Notes: generated by a model not told the origin, from the sequence alone. Counted from the first letter of the stretch, positions 46,001-57,345 are shown. The stretch: DNA of 64,000 nt from Angiostrongylus vasorum (GCA_018806985.1 JADANN010000251.1:878001-942000); one strand, 5' to 3'. Numbers and translations: made by a program.

Positions 46001-47633
46001 AAGCGAAAACGTACTGTGACGAACGATAATCAGGTAGAGACCTATTCACAGAAATCATTTCGCTAGCCATCTGAAAGCGGAGAACAAGAAAAAAATGATA
46101 ACACAAAGTAATTTACTCAGCATTTGAATATTGAGATCGTACTACTTACAACGTTAAACTGATTTTCCAAGAACCTTTTATCCTTCTCAGCTGATAAATC
46201 TGTTGGTATTACAACGCCAGTACCAGCTTCACCAAACTCTGGTGGTTGAAACGATTTCACTGAATGAGAATTAAAGCAAAGAAATGAAGCTAAATATACA
46301 GTTACAGAAATTCTCTACTATTCAAAAGTAGAGATATGGTGGTCCGAATCCGAACGTCTCATAAAAAAATCTTTGGAAAACGTAGAAGTTTTCACAACTA
46401 GTATTGCCAAAAAAGAAAAAACTTAAACACTTAGTAATGATCTTTTCACCAAGCCCAGTGTAATAATAAATCATCATATATAATAAGGGAACCTAGTAAT
46501 AAAAAAAAGACATTGGACGTAAACAGTAGAAAGAAGAAACTAAAATTTATTATTGACTTAAAAGGATAAAGGATAAAGCTCACGGCGTTGATCAATCCCT
46601 GAGGGGATGCACCATGAATTCGAGTTCATTAAACATTAGGCCTTTATAATGCCTCGCAATGGCCAACCGATTTACCGAGTCAGTGCTGCTACCCTCCCAG
46701 ACGAGTCCGTTATCAATTTGCAGACGCCAGAGGGATGAAAGGCTTGAGGAGCCTGGGGGCGCGAGGGTCGATCCTATGTGTATTGCAAGGCGTCTCCGAC
46801 CACTGCGCTACAGAGGTTCTTTTTTACCGAGTTACTACAGTAAAAAGCATGCTTAAGAAAAATAAAGATGAAGTTATGCGAACCCGAGGATAAATATGGC
46901 ACTCATGTTTTAATACTAGATTTACCAAGACATGAAAGATGAACATAGGTCATGAAAAGAGAAATCCGACTGTGAACTTCCAAACATTTAATCTATCAGT
47001 TTCTAGTTAATATTCTATAGTAACCAGCGCAAAAAAAACCAACATATCAAGCTGTGTAAAGTAGCACTAAACCATTACACTGCGCTACACTACTATTAAA
47101 TATGAATAAGCCATTTATAAAGATAAAGCACTTACAGCTTAGAAGATTATCTAGTTTTCTTTGCAAGAAAGGGTCAAGTGTAGACGTCTTCGATGGCAAT
47201 ACCCTTGCATGTGGCACATCAATTACCTAGACAGTGACAGTATTTTTTAGAAAAGAAACCATGCTAGATATAGAAAGATGATAAGTAAAACCACTTTCTC
47301 GTCGAGTTTTTGTGATGGATTCGAAATATCTGGTACATCCAATCTATCACCGCGAACACGTAGACTAAAATATGGAAATCAAAGTCTGATGTACTGACAC
47401 AAGGTTACTCACTCCCAGACAAAGCCAAATAACAAAGAACTACCTCCGCTTCTTGGTTAAGTTATGTTAGTTACTCCAAGAAAAGGTCACAAAACAAAGG
47501 CTTACCTCCGTCTTTTTGAATTCGTCAACCTTCCAGAGTCGAGGTAGTAGAACAAAATTACGACATCAACCAACAACCATACTATACTTGTCACTATCAC
47601 AGCTTTTAATATTCCTGGGCGTACTATGCGCAT
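40042..47633 (-). CDS. gly-3: polypeptide N-acetylgalactosaminyltransferase (GT27, GALNT1/GLY-3-like), complete 12-exon gene
   Basis: Golgi enzyme that transfers GalNAc from UDP-GalNAc to Ser/Thr, starting mucin-type O-glycans. Exons (minus): 47633-47506, 47364-47295, 47226-47136, 46259-46150, 46070-46015, 45940-45830, 45750-45651, 45565-45452, 44761-44674, 44601-44249, 41818-41740, 40553-40042. Every junction is in phase; total 1812 nt, 603 residues, the usual family length. Domains: short cytosolic start MRIVRPG with a type II membrane anchor (residues about 9-31), stem, then the GT-A catalytic domain with [17 protein letters not shown], the metal-binding FLDAHVE (Asp and His present; the usual Cys after His is Val), [13 protein letters not shown], the acceptor-site [13 protein letters not shown], and [16 protein letters not shown]. 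The last exon holds the ricin-type lectin domain with CLD repeats. Human GALNT1 is the closest match I know (start, [27 protein letters not shown]). An acceptor (TTCAG/TTTAG) lies just before the ATG and could be a trans-splice site. The paralogue assignment is inference. Confidence 0.95.
42192..42556. repeat. inverted dimer of SINE family C in a GalNAc-transferase intron
   Basis: The arm 42192-42345 (minus orientation) and the arm 42405-42556 (plus orientation) are near-identical reverse complements, separated by about 60 bases that include CAATCCCGTTGACGGGTGA. Each arm holds the tRNA-like CGCATGGTGTGGTGGTGAAC segment and ends in TTGCAAATATCTCAGC. It lies in the large intron between 44249 and 41818, near its 3' end. 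Confidence 0.75.
42630..42725. repeat. purine-rich (GA) tract
   Basis: About 95 bases almost entirely G and A on this strand (GAGAGAG, GGGAGAGG blocks), inside a GalNAc-transferase intron. The opposite strand is a polypyrimidine run. Confidence 0.85.
43050..43410 (-). repeat. SINE family B in a GalNAc-transferase intron
   Basis: CACCACTGTGCTATGC-type A-box complement near 43400, GAGCGAGATCCAACCAGTTC (B-box region), GCTGCTTGAGGATTTTCATT and TTGAATGTCGTAGAATGCTG in the body. Confidence 0.7.
44845..45340. repeat. two SINE family C copies in opposite orientation in a GalNAc-transferase intron
   Basis: A minus-orientation copy (about 44845-45000: CTGGACCGCAGGTGTCTGCG, then CACCATGCGGGTCCTTCG) and a plus-orientation copy (about 45150-45290: GACCAGCATGATGTGGTGGC, then GTTCAATACCCACCGCAGAC). 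They lie in the intron between 45452 and 44761. The long minus-strand ORF over this region is a by-product. Confidence 0.7.
46555..46815 (-). repeat. SINE family A in a GalNAc-transferase intron
   Basis: GGCGTCTCCGACCACTGCGC (A-box complement), GGGTCGATCC, body CGATTTACCGAGTCAGTGCT, end TCAATCCCTGAGGGGATGC and an AAAGGATAAAGGATAAAG tail. It lies in the intron between 47136 and 46259. Confidence 0.8.
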
Positions 47634-48405
47634 CCTAAACACTGAAGATACCCCTTCCAACAAATATGCAAGCTATAGACCAGTGAGATTTCATCAACTC
47701 ACTAAGTCTTTGTATTCTGAAACGGAAAGGACATCCCACACTGGAAGGATACAACCTGGATAATCGTCGGGTTATACCGCAAAACGTAATCACAGCAATA
47801 AAAACTCCTTTAATTAGATCTTTTAAATCAAGGCACAATAGATAATTTAAACCGTAGAACAAAATTTGATACTGAAAACAATGAAAGCGTTGCACGACAG
47901 TCGAGTTAAAGCGAGACAATTCGACATTAAAGACAGCACAAAAGAAGACTTGTCTTCTAGGAGGAATTCGACTTTCTAAGCTTTCTAAGCTACACAACCT
48001 AGAACATTTCCATTTTAAGTGCAAAGATTCCTACTGTAATTAAATCGGTTACTACAAGAAAGTCTGTACTTAAATTGAACAACTATACAAACTATAGAAG
48101 AACTGCATTTCGTCTTACCACTTCAATCTATAGAAAATTTAATTTTATTAGAAAAAAAAGTATATTAACAGGTGGTGAGCATTGGCAATTGAGAACTACC
48201 AAATAAGGAGGAAAACATCACAGTGAAGGGACCCAAACCATCTAAATATTAAAAATCCACCATGAGATGACACTAAAGTATCACAATCTACCGCATCTCA
48301 GTATCACAGAATTAAGCATTGGATCTACCCAGAAATGGATTCTAAGCACATCCCACGACTACCGATGCTGTCGGCAAGGTATTTAACACAAAATGGAAGC
48401 AGTAA

Positions 48406-48437
48406 AGAATAAAGAATAAAGAATAAAGAATAAAAGA
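48406..48437. repeat. short tandem repeat AATAAAG, four units
   Basis: Four head-to-tail AATAAAG units just past the stop of the LOTUS-Tudor gene. They contain AATAAA only on the plus strand, so they are not that gene's poly(A) signal. Confidence 0.85.
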
Positions 48438-48523
48438 AGGAAATTAAAACATGAACGTTCAGTGTATGCCTAATATACTTTTCGTGACATCTCACAAAAA
48501 GGCAAATTACTTGTAATAAGGCA

Positions 48524-51143
48524 TCACTGGGTCAACTTTGGAAGAGCTAATTGATGTGAGATGAGCCATTCAGCCAAGTCGCGCCCATAGCATGAAATGT
48601 TTGCTGTCAAAAATGGAACAGCAGGTGCGTTCAGTTGTTTCCAAAGACCGCAACTGTTGGTAATTGGAGTTACCTGCGGTTAAAAAAAGTAGGAGTTTGA
48701 GTGACATGGATAAAGATGATGTCATGATAAAATTCAAACGTTACCATAACAGTTTCTCCCATCCCGGCTTCAAAAAACTCTCGAACAGCTTCATGTGACT
48801 CACGACTCCACACGTCCTGTCCACCCACTGGTACGATATTAGCCACCTAAAACATTTGCTAGAAAAAATAAAAAATCACTTCTTCGCATGATTGAGCAAG
48901 AAGGCAAAAAAAAATTACGTGCCGAACAGTCATTAAGCTTTTTTCACAATCATTCTGGTTTTTGATAACTGCGGATAGTCCGAGTTGGCTGCAGGGCTGA
49001 GGAGGAAACTGGCGGGTTAGAGAGCTTACACATCGTGGAGGATTCAGTGAAGAGGACAAAGAACAATCGGCTCTATGCGCACCTTTTAGACTTTGCGATT
49101 CTTGTTGTCCTAACATACGACTCTGAAACCTGGACGGTTTGCGAACAGGATGCAGGAACAGTGAACGTTAACGAGGAAGCAATGGAGACGGTGAATCTAT
49201 GATCTCCCATGTTACACAGGTAAGAGAAGAAATCTTACTTTCGACCATTCTGAACCATGCCGTCGTTTACGTCAAGATGTTAGAAATCAAGTACGTTGGA
49301 CAAGTGATGCGGTCTAATGACAATTAATGGATAAGAGCTGTTAGCAACTAGGTCCCATAAGCATGCAGTAGGGACCATCTATCTGATAGGCAGAATTCTT
49401 CACAAAGATGTTAGAAGACAATATGGTAATTAGCGACCACCTAGAACCCTCCAGGCTATCTTAAAGGCGACGAAGACCTTATCGGAGCACGTCCAAGTCA
49501 TTAGACAACCAACTGGGTGACAGTTGATAGATGTGGTGACGCATTCATTTCTACCCTAGTTCGAACCCAAATGTAAAAAAACTGTTACTATAGTGAATAA
49601 CTCTTGGAAATTTTTGCGCAAGCCAAGCAACTATCCAGATGGATGGTGTTTCCGGGAAAAACCTCTCAAGTCTCTATAATGTCTCTCTTGTCTAATTGAT
49701 TTTTTCACTTTCGTGATGAGGAGATGCGAAGAAAAATTTCTGCATACCAGAAAACCAGACACAGGAAATAGGTCAAGAAAGAAAAAAAGGACGGCGAAAG
49801 AACGCACTCTGCATTTGAACATTAGCATTTTCTTGAACGGTGTCTTCACGTTTAGTCTCCTCAGTGCATCCGCTCTTACGTAGTGAAAGGCACCAATGTC
49901 GATCAGATAAACACAGAACGCTGCGCTGTCTTAAAATACCCAATCCTACACAAAGAGATCCGCGAATACGAAAAGTTCTAGACGAGGTAATGGTAAGGAT
50001 GAAAATTACCGATTTTGCTTGCTCGAATACACTGCACTCGTTCCCATCGTTCATTTATACATGCTGCATAGAATGCACCTGGTCGAGGATCCCCAGTTAA
50101 GTTAGCATCTGACATCTGACACTCCTCTGCCAATTTTTCGTACATATAATCCGGCATTGGATCCTATAATTTTATTCTATACTGCAGCAACAGCAAATCT
50201 CTGTACAACGCCAAAAAAAATGACAGCAATCTCACCAGAGAAACTTGACGGAGACTAATATCACCAGGACCAGCAGCAAACAACGCGTTTGCAGAGAACG
50301 TTTCAGTTGGTATCTGACTAATTTCCATTGGTGCAATTTCGATTTCACCGTCGAAAACGCAGACTGTTGGTGGAAGACTTGCGGAAGAAGACGGTGACTG
50401 TCTCGTTGATGTTTCGTCGCCACTAAAGCAATGTTTAAAATACACGGCTAGTTCAATAGATATGAAACCAACAATTTTATAAAGATTACGATTCGAATTT
50501 AAATTCGTCAAATGCGATTTCAAAGTTTCTACCCAACTTAGTTGAAAATTATTCACTTTCAAAACATAGATTGCAAAATTGCTCTCGTTGGCATGTTTCA
50601 ATCTCACTCGATGACTAACAGACTAACTCGACTATGGAAGTACAAAACCACTTACAGCTAATCGACAGTAAATTATCTATCCATCACTCGATAGGATGCT
50701 ATGTGTAATATCTAAAGCTTTTGTATAATGCATATTTTTCATATATATACATATATATATATATATTTGATACTTGATACTTCAACGGTCCGTCATCACT
50801 AGCTGTGCATGCCCCAGCATGATCACCATTTTCCGGTGATATGCTGGTTAAGCCATTGTGGTTCCCTGGAATCCCGAGGACAGCCTGGCCAAAGTCTCTC
50901 CCAGGTCGTCAACCACGACAGGCAGTCGCAGCCCTTGTGGATCAGAAGGGGATTTACCACCATGCGACCTTGATACCAAGACGGTGGTGGATCCTGGTAT
51001 TGGTTTACTCTTAGTTAGGCTTCCTGATGGAAACATCGGACTCCTTCTCAGCTTGGGAGACCTTGCCGAGGGGACGAATCCCGCGGCTGTACATCGCACA
51101 CAGGAACACCTCCCAGCCACGATGAGGCGGTAAACCGTTGGGA

Positions 51144-51198
<55 letters not shown>

Positions 51199-54100
51199 CA
51201 TATGTACATATATATATATATATATACATGTATAGAGAGAGAGAGACATACTTCAGTGGGCTTATAGACTTATTCGCATCCGGAATATTTGAAATAACCA
51301 TGTCCACAATTGACTTCCCATCAGCCATCCATAAATCGGCTATGGAAACCGACTCACCATCTAATACCGTCTCCGTTAACGAATTTAACTAAAGCAAACG
51401 GTATAAGAGGTTAAGAATACAAATACTGAGAAAATTACAGTAGTTCTTTATTCGAGAAACCAATGCTTTTAGTAAACAAGTAGAAATAATACCTGCATTT
51501 GGACAGGAATGAAGTTTCCCACAATATCTTTTTCAAAAAGAACAGCACGAAGAATATCATCAGATGACTGACCAATGGCATAGTCAGGTACGGCTAGGCC
51601 AACACGTTTCGCAAGAGCTCTATCTGAAACTCTCATAATAACATTCTATGACGTATATCAAAGCCAAAGGATGATGAAAACAACATCTATACGACTATGG
51701 AGAACAAAAAATATTAAATGAACATGTAGGGTGAATAAAAACGAAAAGGAAGTAAGTGGAAACGAACTGCTCATTATTGGATGCCCAGGATCTGGAAGAA
51801 GACGAAGGTCTACAACTGGATAAACACCAAACACTCCAACATCACAAAAGAAACACTTGATTGTACCAGATCGTGGTAATTCCTAAACAGTGAAAAAACC
51901 CACTGTTGCATTAGATGATTTGGAAACCATCAAAAGAAAAAATCAGCATACCATGGCGATTACACGAAACCATTCGCCAGCAGCATCGCATAGTGCGTAA
52001 GCACCACCAGACAGTACCTCCTACAAACAACTGGAACTTGGGAAACGATTGGGATTCAAAGCATGTAAAGAAGACTGAGAATACTAACATAGATATGTAC
52101 ACGTTTATCACTTGAATTGTCGGAGTAGAACTTGCGCATATCAGCCTTCATGGATTCAAACAACGAATCATCAGCTACTGCTCTCAAATACAACTCTCTA
52201 GATGATTCAAAAGCAACTACGACTACATCACACTTCACCTTGAGTGAAGATGAAACACACGACAGCTGAAATAAAAGGATGTACCGGAAGCAACGGATTC
52301 GTTAGTATACGAATGACACCATTGTCTCTGTAACTCAGAAAAAGCTCACCTTTTCCGCATGTTGTAAAGGGTAACGATCCTTTCTAAGCTTCAAAAGATC
52401 TACGTTATTTGGACCACTTCCAGAGGTGAGTACTAAACGAAGTGCTACTGGTGACAAAAAGAAGCGAAGAAAAGACCGCATCCGTTTGCAAACCGCATGC
52501 TATGAACAATAGTAAAAAGCCTAAAAGCTAGTGAAAAGCCCAAAAACTATGGCTTCGAATGATTCCACTCTCATGAATTTAGTGAAGTGGTTTTGCATAA
52601 AGCGATCACCTGGTGAAATTCCGTGCATTTCGCAGCACACCAGGTAATCTGCCTTAGGTTATTCGTCAAGGGTAAGAGAAAGCAATACCTTTTACATTAG
52701 ACTGCGGGGTTGGAGACCTTCTGAAAGAGGTGGTGTTAGAAAGGCGGACGAAAAGAATAGTGAGCGGTCCTCTTGTTTGTGCTTCAAACTCTTCGGCTTC
52801 CGTTACCTGAACCAGCCAATCCTCAGGTAACTCACGTCCTAGTCCCTTTGCGACGTACCTGAATATGTCGAGCATAAATTACCAGGTTTAAAACTATACA
52901 AAGAAAGGAATAGAAAAAAACGCAAATGCGAAATACAAATGGTTCGAAATCTAGGCATGCATAAGTTCTCCGTAACCTTAAGTGCCAACCATGGGAGGCA
53001 TGGATACAATCGCTTAGACAAGCTACTGCTTCGTCTCTAGAAATATATTTATACTACTAGCTTGTTGATCATAGAAGAAAGTAAAAAAACAGCAGAGTGG
53101 AAGACACCGTTCACAAAAATTGCTCTTCAATATGTTCCACTAGGATGATTTCAAGTGGTATACATTTTATATGTGAGAACAATTTTAGTGATATAATAGT
53201 GTACAGATATGTATATGTAAATATATAAAAGGTAAATATACACATAATAATAAAAGGATAAAGCTCTCGGCGCTGATCAATCCCTGACGAATGCGCCATG
53301 TATTTGACTCCATTAGGCATCGTTGGAGGTAACTGAATGCATATCTGACCTTTACAATGACTCGAGGGTTGCCTACCAATGTATCGAGCCAGTGCTGCTA
53401 TCTTCCCAGACAAGTCTGGCATCAACTTGCCGACCCCGGAGGAATGGAGGACTTGGTGAGACATAGGCACCGAGATCAATCCCATGTGTATTGCACGGCG
53501 CCTCCGACCATTGCGCTTACATATAATATATAATATAAATAATATTGTAGTACGAACGCTACTGTCAACAAATGGAAGGTGCTGGAAAAACAGAATGTTC
53601 TAAATTTGACACGGGTCGAAGCCGGTTTTTCGACGACTAACGACAATTTTTCGAGCCTTGCTGTAGTGAGGGAGTTTGGAAACGATAGAATTTTAGAGCA
53701 ATCCTTGTACTACCGCTTTAAGCAAGCAGCTTCAATAAAATATAGTTTTCATTCCTAATTTTTTTAAAACAAGTCTCAAAAGCACTGAAGAAACAGAAGC
53801 AGAAAGAAGAAAGAAAAAGAAAGAAGCAAAATTCTTGTCTTTCCTGAATTAATATTATGCACCCGGCATAGCCCAGAAGTTTTTTTCTCGAGGACCCAGA
53901 ACCGCTACTTGGACGAAAATCAAGGGTAGTAGTATAATTTATGTCTTAACATAAAGCTCGGCATTGATCAATCCCTGAATGATGCGCCATGCATTCGACT
54001 TCACCAAGTATCGTTAGAAATGACTGAATAGATTTCTGGCTAGTACTTGTAATGACTTGTGGAAGCCTTCCGATGTATCCAGTCCATGCTGCTATCCTCC

Positions 54101-54240
54101 CTAGACAAGTTTGGTATCAGTCTGACGACCCCGGAGGGATGAAGGGCTTCACCCGGGCACGGGATCGAAAGAAGCACCATTGTGTACGATACAGGGTACC
54201 TCTAACCACTACATTACACGCTCCGTGTCTTCACATAATA

Positions 54241-54297
<57 letters not shown>

Positions 54298-56267
54298 GTA
54301 ATAATAACAATGACAATAATAACAGTAATAGTAATAATAATATGATAGTAATAGAACATAGTCTTTCTGGTCGCTCTCCCTGTTGGGTGAACGTCTTGGA
54401 AACATCAAGATGAGGATCGGAAATCATAGAAATCACCACTACTTTTCGCACGAAAAAATTATACACGAACCAGGTCTTCTTTTGTTCTCTCTGTTCCCCA
54501 TACTTCGCTAAGCTTTTAACACAGCAGATGTGCCTCTGAGTTGTTCCTTTTCTCAAAAATGAAACAGTGTTAATGGTGAGAAAATCATTATTCAGCCATC
54601 AGATCATTGCAAATTGTCCGCTCACATCAGGACAAGGAAGTTGGAATACGTGGTCAGAATCTTTGCTAACACTGCTACCAGGCTAGTTCAATTTGGCGTT
54701 CTATGTTCAATGGCGAGTCCTACGGTTTTCGAGGACAGTGTCTAAGTCTGAACGATCAGTTTATGTTATGTTGGCAAGCTGTGAACTATATGCGAATTCG
54801 AATACGAAGTTAATGTTAGTATGACGAAAAATAGTGGGACAAAATCATATTAGGTGGGCATTTATAATTTCGTAGGTGTTGACAATATGAATAGCAGGTG
54901 GTTACAGCAAAACATCTATATTACCAGCATTTCGTCCTCACCTTAGCAAATACAAAAGTAAGTTTGGTCGCTTGAGAGAAAATGACTTCTTCGCGTTCGC
55001 CTCACGCAAAAGAGCGGTAAAGGGAAAGAATAAAAAAGAAAAGCACTGATTGTTGTGGGAAAAAAAAGTTCTTGTCACTTATCTGCATAGAAGAAAGAAA
55101 GGGAAGCTGTATATCTTTCTACAATCTTTTCCGATTTGCATGGACCGAAATCTACTTATGATTTAGATTCGATAGCTACCAATTTTAGAGACGGTTTACT
55201 GACAGGATCTCATGCTGATAAATACGATAACTGCATACATAATGTCATCTTAGAGCACAACAACGATAAGCTATTGTATCGACCTAGAAAGAGTCTAATC
55301 AGACTGCCTGTTGAGGGAACTTTAGAATGAGCCTTTCATAGGGTTTACGGGCACTACGAGGAAAGTTATTTGGCAGGCAAAATAATGGAGAGAATTTGTG
55401 CACGACCCGCATAATTATCCATGAATATACAGCCGCCGTGGAATTATCCGTGAAAATAGCCGTGAATATTGGACGCGTATGGCGCAATGGTCGGAGGCAC
55501 CCTGTAATACATATGGGATCGATCCCCGTGCTCAAAGCTCACCAAACCTTCCATCCCTCCGGCTTCGGCAAATTGGTGCCAGACTTGTCTTGGAGGATAG
55601 CAGCACTGGCTCGATACCTCGGTAGGCCACCGCGCGTCATTCTAAAGGCCAGATATGCATTCAGTCTCCTCCAAACGATGCTTAGTGAATTCGAATGCAC
55701 GGCGCATCCCTGAGGGATTAATCAACGCCGAGAGCTTTTTTCTTTTTATGGCTATGGAAGTATGTGATTATGAATCTGCTGTCTTGGAACCCAGATCTGT
55801 TCAAAGCTCATAGTGGCATTAATTAAGTACCAAGTTTGTTTGCTGAAGGCCCAGCTAATAACTGGGAAGATTTGCAAGGAATCCTGTTTTCGACACTCAG
55901 AAAGGAACAAAAAAGAGCAGTGGTGGTAATACACAAAACAAAGCAAATAATCCCACTCTTCATGGTATTTTTGAGCCAAGTGAGATGACGATACACCCAT
56001 CGGGAAGTTCTTCTTTATCATTTCGTACAGTAACTCTCTGACCTCCTCCATCTCTTCTGAGACGTCCATATCAGCGTTTCCTCAAACAATCACCGCTTTA
56101 AGAGAAAGTGAACGATATAAAATAAAGTAGCCTCACATATACTAATTGCTACAAAAACGTGAATAATACCAAAAAACAGAAGATATGGTTAAAATAAGCA
56201 CACCTTTGTCAAATATTGTTGATGGCATCAGGCCCTCAGAGGTCATAAATCGATGAGAAGCGCTCAT
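48524..56267 (-). CDS. lotr-1: LOTUS- and Tudor-domain germ-granule protein (TDRD5/TDRD7, LOTR-1 type), at least 15 exons
   Basis: LOTUS/Tudor proteins act in germ granules in small-RNA pathways; LOTUS domains bind Vasa-type helicases and Tudor domains read methylated arginines. Exons (minus): 56267-56204, 56080-55935, perhaps 54682-54626, (gap), 53036-52977, 52858-52689, 52447-52350, 52265-52101, 52020-51952, 51882-51768, 51645-51493, 51388-51252, 50422-50236, 50163-50010, 49929-49808, 48846-48745, 48673-48524 (stop). The N-terminus contains the LOTUS signature [19 protein letters not shown] then KYHEEW. A first Tudor domain is visible as [16 protein letters not shown]...[21 protein letters not shown] second is visible as [16 protein letters not shown]...[20 protein letters not shown]. 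Most junctions are in phase; the one between 51768 and 51645 is off by one base. A strong TTTCAG lies three bases before the ATG at 56267, a likely trans-splice site. A TA-flanked 400-bp repeat sits in the intron between 51252 and 50422. Orthology to C. elegans lotr-1 is inferred from domain order. Confidence 0.88.
48985..49515 (+). mobile_element. decayed RTE-type LINE, 3' part, in a LOTUS-Tudor intron
   Basis: The segment is collinear with 6.06-6.65 kb of the RTE copy (end of RT and C-terminus): an arginine-rich EEDKEQ stretch, a YDSETWTV match to YASETWSL, then GQVMRSND near 49300 and a run equivalent to GRPPTRW near 49380. Stops occur in all frames. It lies in the intron between 49808 and 48846. 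Confidence 0.6.
50766..51146 (+). repeat. R400, copy 4, flanked on both sides by TA microsatellites, in a LOTUS-Tudor intron
   Basis: GATACTTGATACTTCAACGG head, CCTGGAATCCCGAGGACAGC, CAGCCACGATGAGGCGGTAA end. A (TA)n tract precedes it (about 50741-50766) and a longer one follows (51147-51230). It lies between exons 51252 and 50422; the following TA tract lies about 20 bases from the donor of exon 51388-51252. Confidence 0.85.
51147..51245. repeat. (TA)n microsatellite with GA end
   Basis: Runs of TA interrupted by CATA/TGTA, ending in GAGAGAGAGA just before the donor of the LOTUS-Tudor exon 51388-51252. Confidence 0.9.
53250..53520 (-). repeat. SINE family A in a LOTUS-Tudor intron
   Basis: GGCGCCTCCGACCATTGCGC (A-box complement), GATCAATCCC (B-box complement), body CGATGTATCG-type sequence TACCAATGTATCGAGCCAGT, end AATCCCTGACGAATGCGCC and an AAAAGGATAAAGC tail. 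Confidence 0.8.
53945..54225 (-). repeat. SINE family A in a LOTUS-Tudor intron, followed by a TAA microsatellite
   Basis: GGTACCTCTAACCACTACAT (A-box complement), GGGATCGAAAG, body CCGATGTATCCAGTCCATGC, end AATCCCTGAATGATGCGCC. The (TAA)n tract at 54236 starts right after the SINE head. Confidence 0.75.
54236..54345. repeat. (TAA)n microsatellite
   Basis: Nearly pure TAA/AAT triplets with occasional TAG/CAA variants; pseudo-ORFs of Asn, Ile or Leu runs result. It lies in a LOTUS-Tudor intron just after a SINE head. Confidence 0.9.
55470..55745 (+). repeat. SINE family A, plus orientation, full length
   Basis: Head GTATGGCGCAATGGTCGGAG (A box TGGCGCAATGG), GGGATCGATCCCC (B box), body GGTGCCAGACTTGTCTTGGA, end GGGATTAATCAACGCCGAGA then CTTTTTTC. 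It is the best-preserved sense copy. Confidence 0.85.
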
Positions 56268-56270
56268 CTG

Positions 56271-56281
56271 CTGAAAGTAAA
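56271..56281 (-). promoter_or_regulatory. likely spliced-leader trans-splice acceptor of the LOTUS-Tudor gene
   Basis: The minus strand reads TTTACTTTCAG, then CAG, then the ATG. A consensus nematode acceptor a few bases from the start codon with no obvious upstream coding exon is the usual trans-splice arrangement. An ordinary 5'UTR intron is the alternative. Confidence 0.5.
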
Positions 56282-57214
56282 GGACATTTTAATAAGATAA
56301 GAGTCTAGGATGACAGTAAAAAGAGCACTCTGTACGCAAGTAAGAAAGAAAAATCGAAACAGAACTAAGACGACGATCAAGAATTTGTGAAGCGATTGCA
56401 GATGAACAAGTCAGCGACGCTTTTGGAAAACAACCGATCGACAAAAGCCATGATCAGCGATCGAGTTCCACGAAAAACCAATTGCAGACGTCGATTCTTA
56501 AACTGGAATCACCTATTCAGGACTGTGACAGTAGTGAGGAGTACTCGAAACGGATGCTTTTCCTTCCCTTAGCAAAGAGAGTTGGAGACTCTAGGACGCA
56601 ACAGTTACGAATGGAAATGAGAATATCATCCACTCCAGTCACTGAAAGAACACGAAGGTAGCTATAATAACAAACTGAAAAGCAAGGACTACTTTTATAA
56701 GGTGATTAGGAACACAGTTTTTAAAGTGGAAATTAAGATAATATTGTAAATGACATTTACGAAAGGTGGCAGATCCGACCTATAAACAGGAGTTCGAAAA
56801 AAACTCACAACGACAAACTTGGATTACTGAACATTTGTGCTCCATTTGGGATAAATCATGGTAGTACAACAACTTCGAGAACCATAAATTGGTAAAGTAC
56901 ATCTGGTAAACAAAATCTCCTTTGTTCGTGTGCCATTCCGATTATACAAAAGTTAATAGAAGTAATGATCAGATGTTTATGAGACAAGGAATGGCGTATA
57001 TGACACAGAATTCGTAATGAACTCTTCTCCAGCATCATCCAATCGGACGGGTCTCATGAACTTGAGGTGTTGTTGAGAACGAAAAGGAGAAAAAAACTCT
57101 AGTAAATGAGGAGAAAGGCACAACAAAAGCGAACACGTCTGTACTCATTAAAATAGGGAAAAAAAAACATTCTTAGCAGATACATTGGAAAAATTGAAAC
57201 AATTCTATGACAAT

Positions 57215-57345
57215 CATAATGATGCTGAGTAGTTGCAAACTTTCTGACCGCAGGTGTCTGCGGTGGGGATCGAACACGCTACTACCTTTCCGGGGGGCTA
57301 AAGTGCTCACCACCACACCATGCGGATTCCTCGTTTCGCCAAACA
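57215..57345 (-). repeat. SINE family C copy
   Basis: Minus orientation: CATGGTGTGGTGGTGAGCAC, then GTGTTCGATCCCCACCGCAG, a clean B-box match, then ACACCTGCGG and the TTGCAACTACTCAGCATCAT end. Confidence 0.7.

Noticed and set aside
48406..48437. Tandem AATAAAG units as a poly(A) signal of the LOTUS-Tudor gene
   Set aside because: The gene is on the minus strand, where these units read CTTTATT and do not contain AATAAA.
50164..50607. 147-codon minus-strand frame
   Set aside because: It is the LOTUS-Tudor exon 50422-50236 read through into flanking introns; the real exon is bounded by TTTAG and GTGAGA.
51011..51392. Tyr/Ile-rich frames on both strands
   Set aside because: TA microsatellite translation, not protein.
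54180..54413. Asn-rich 77-codon frame
   Set aside because: (TAA)n microsatellite in an intron.
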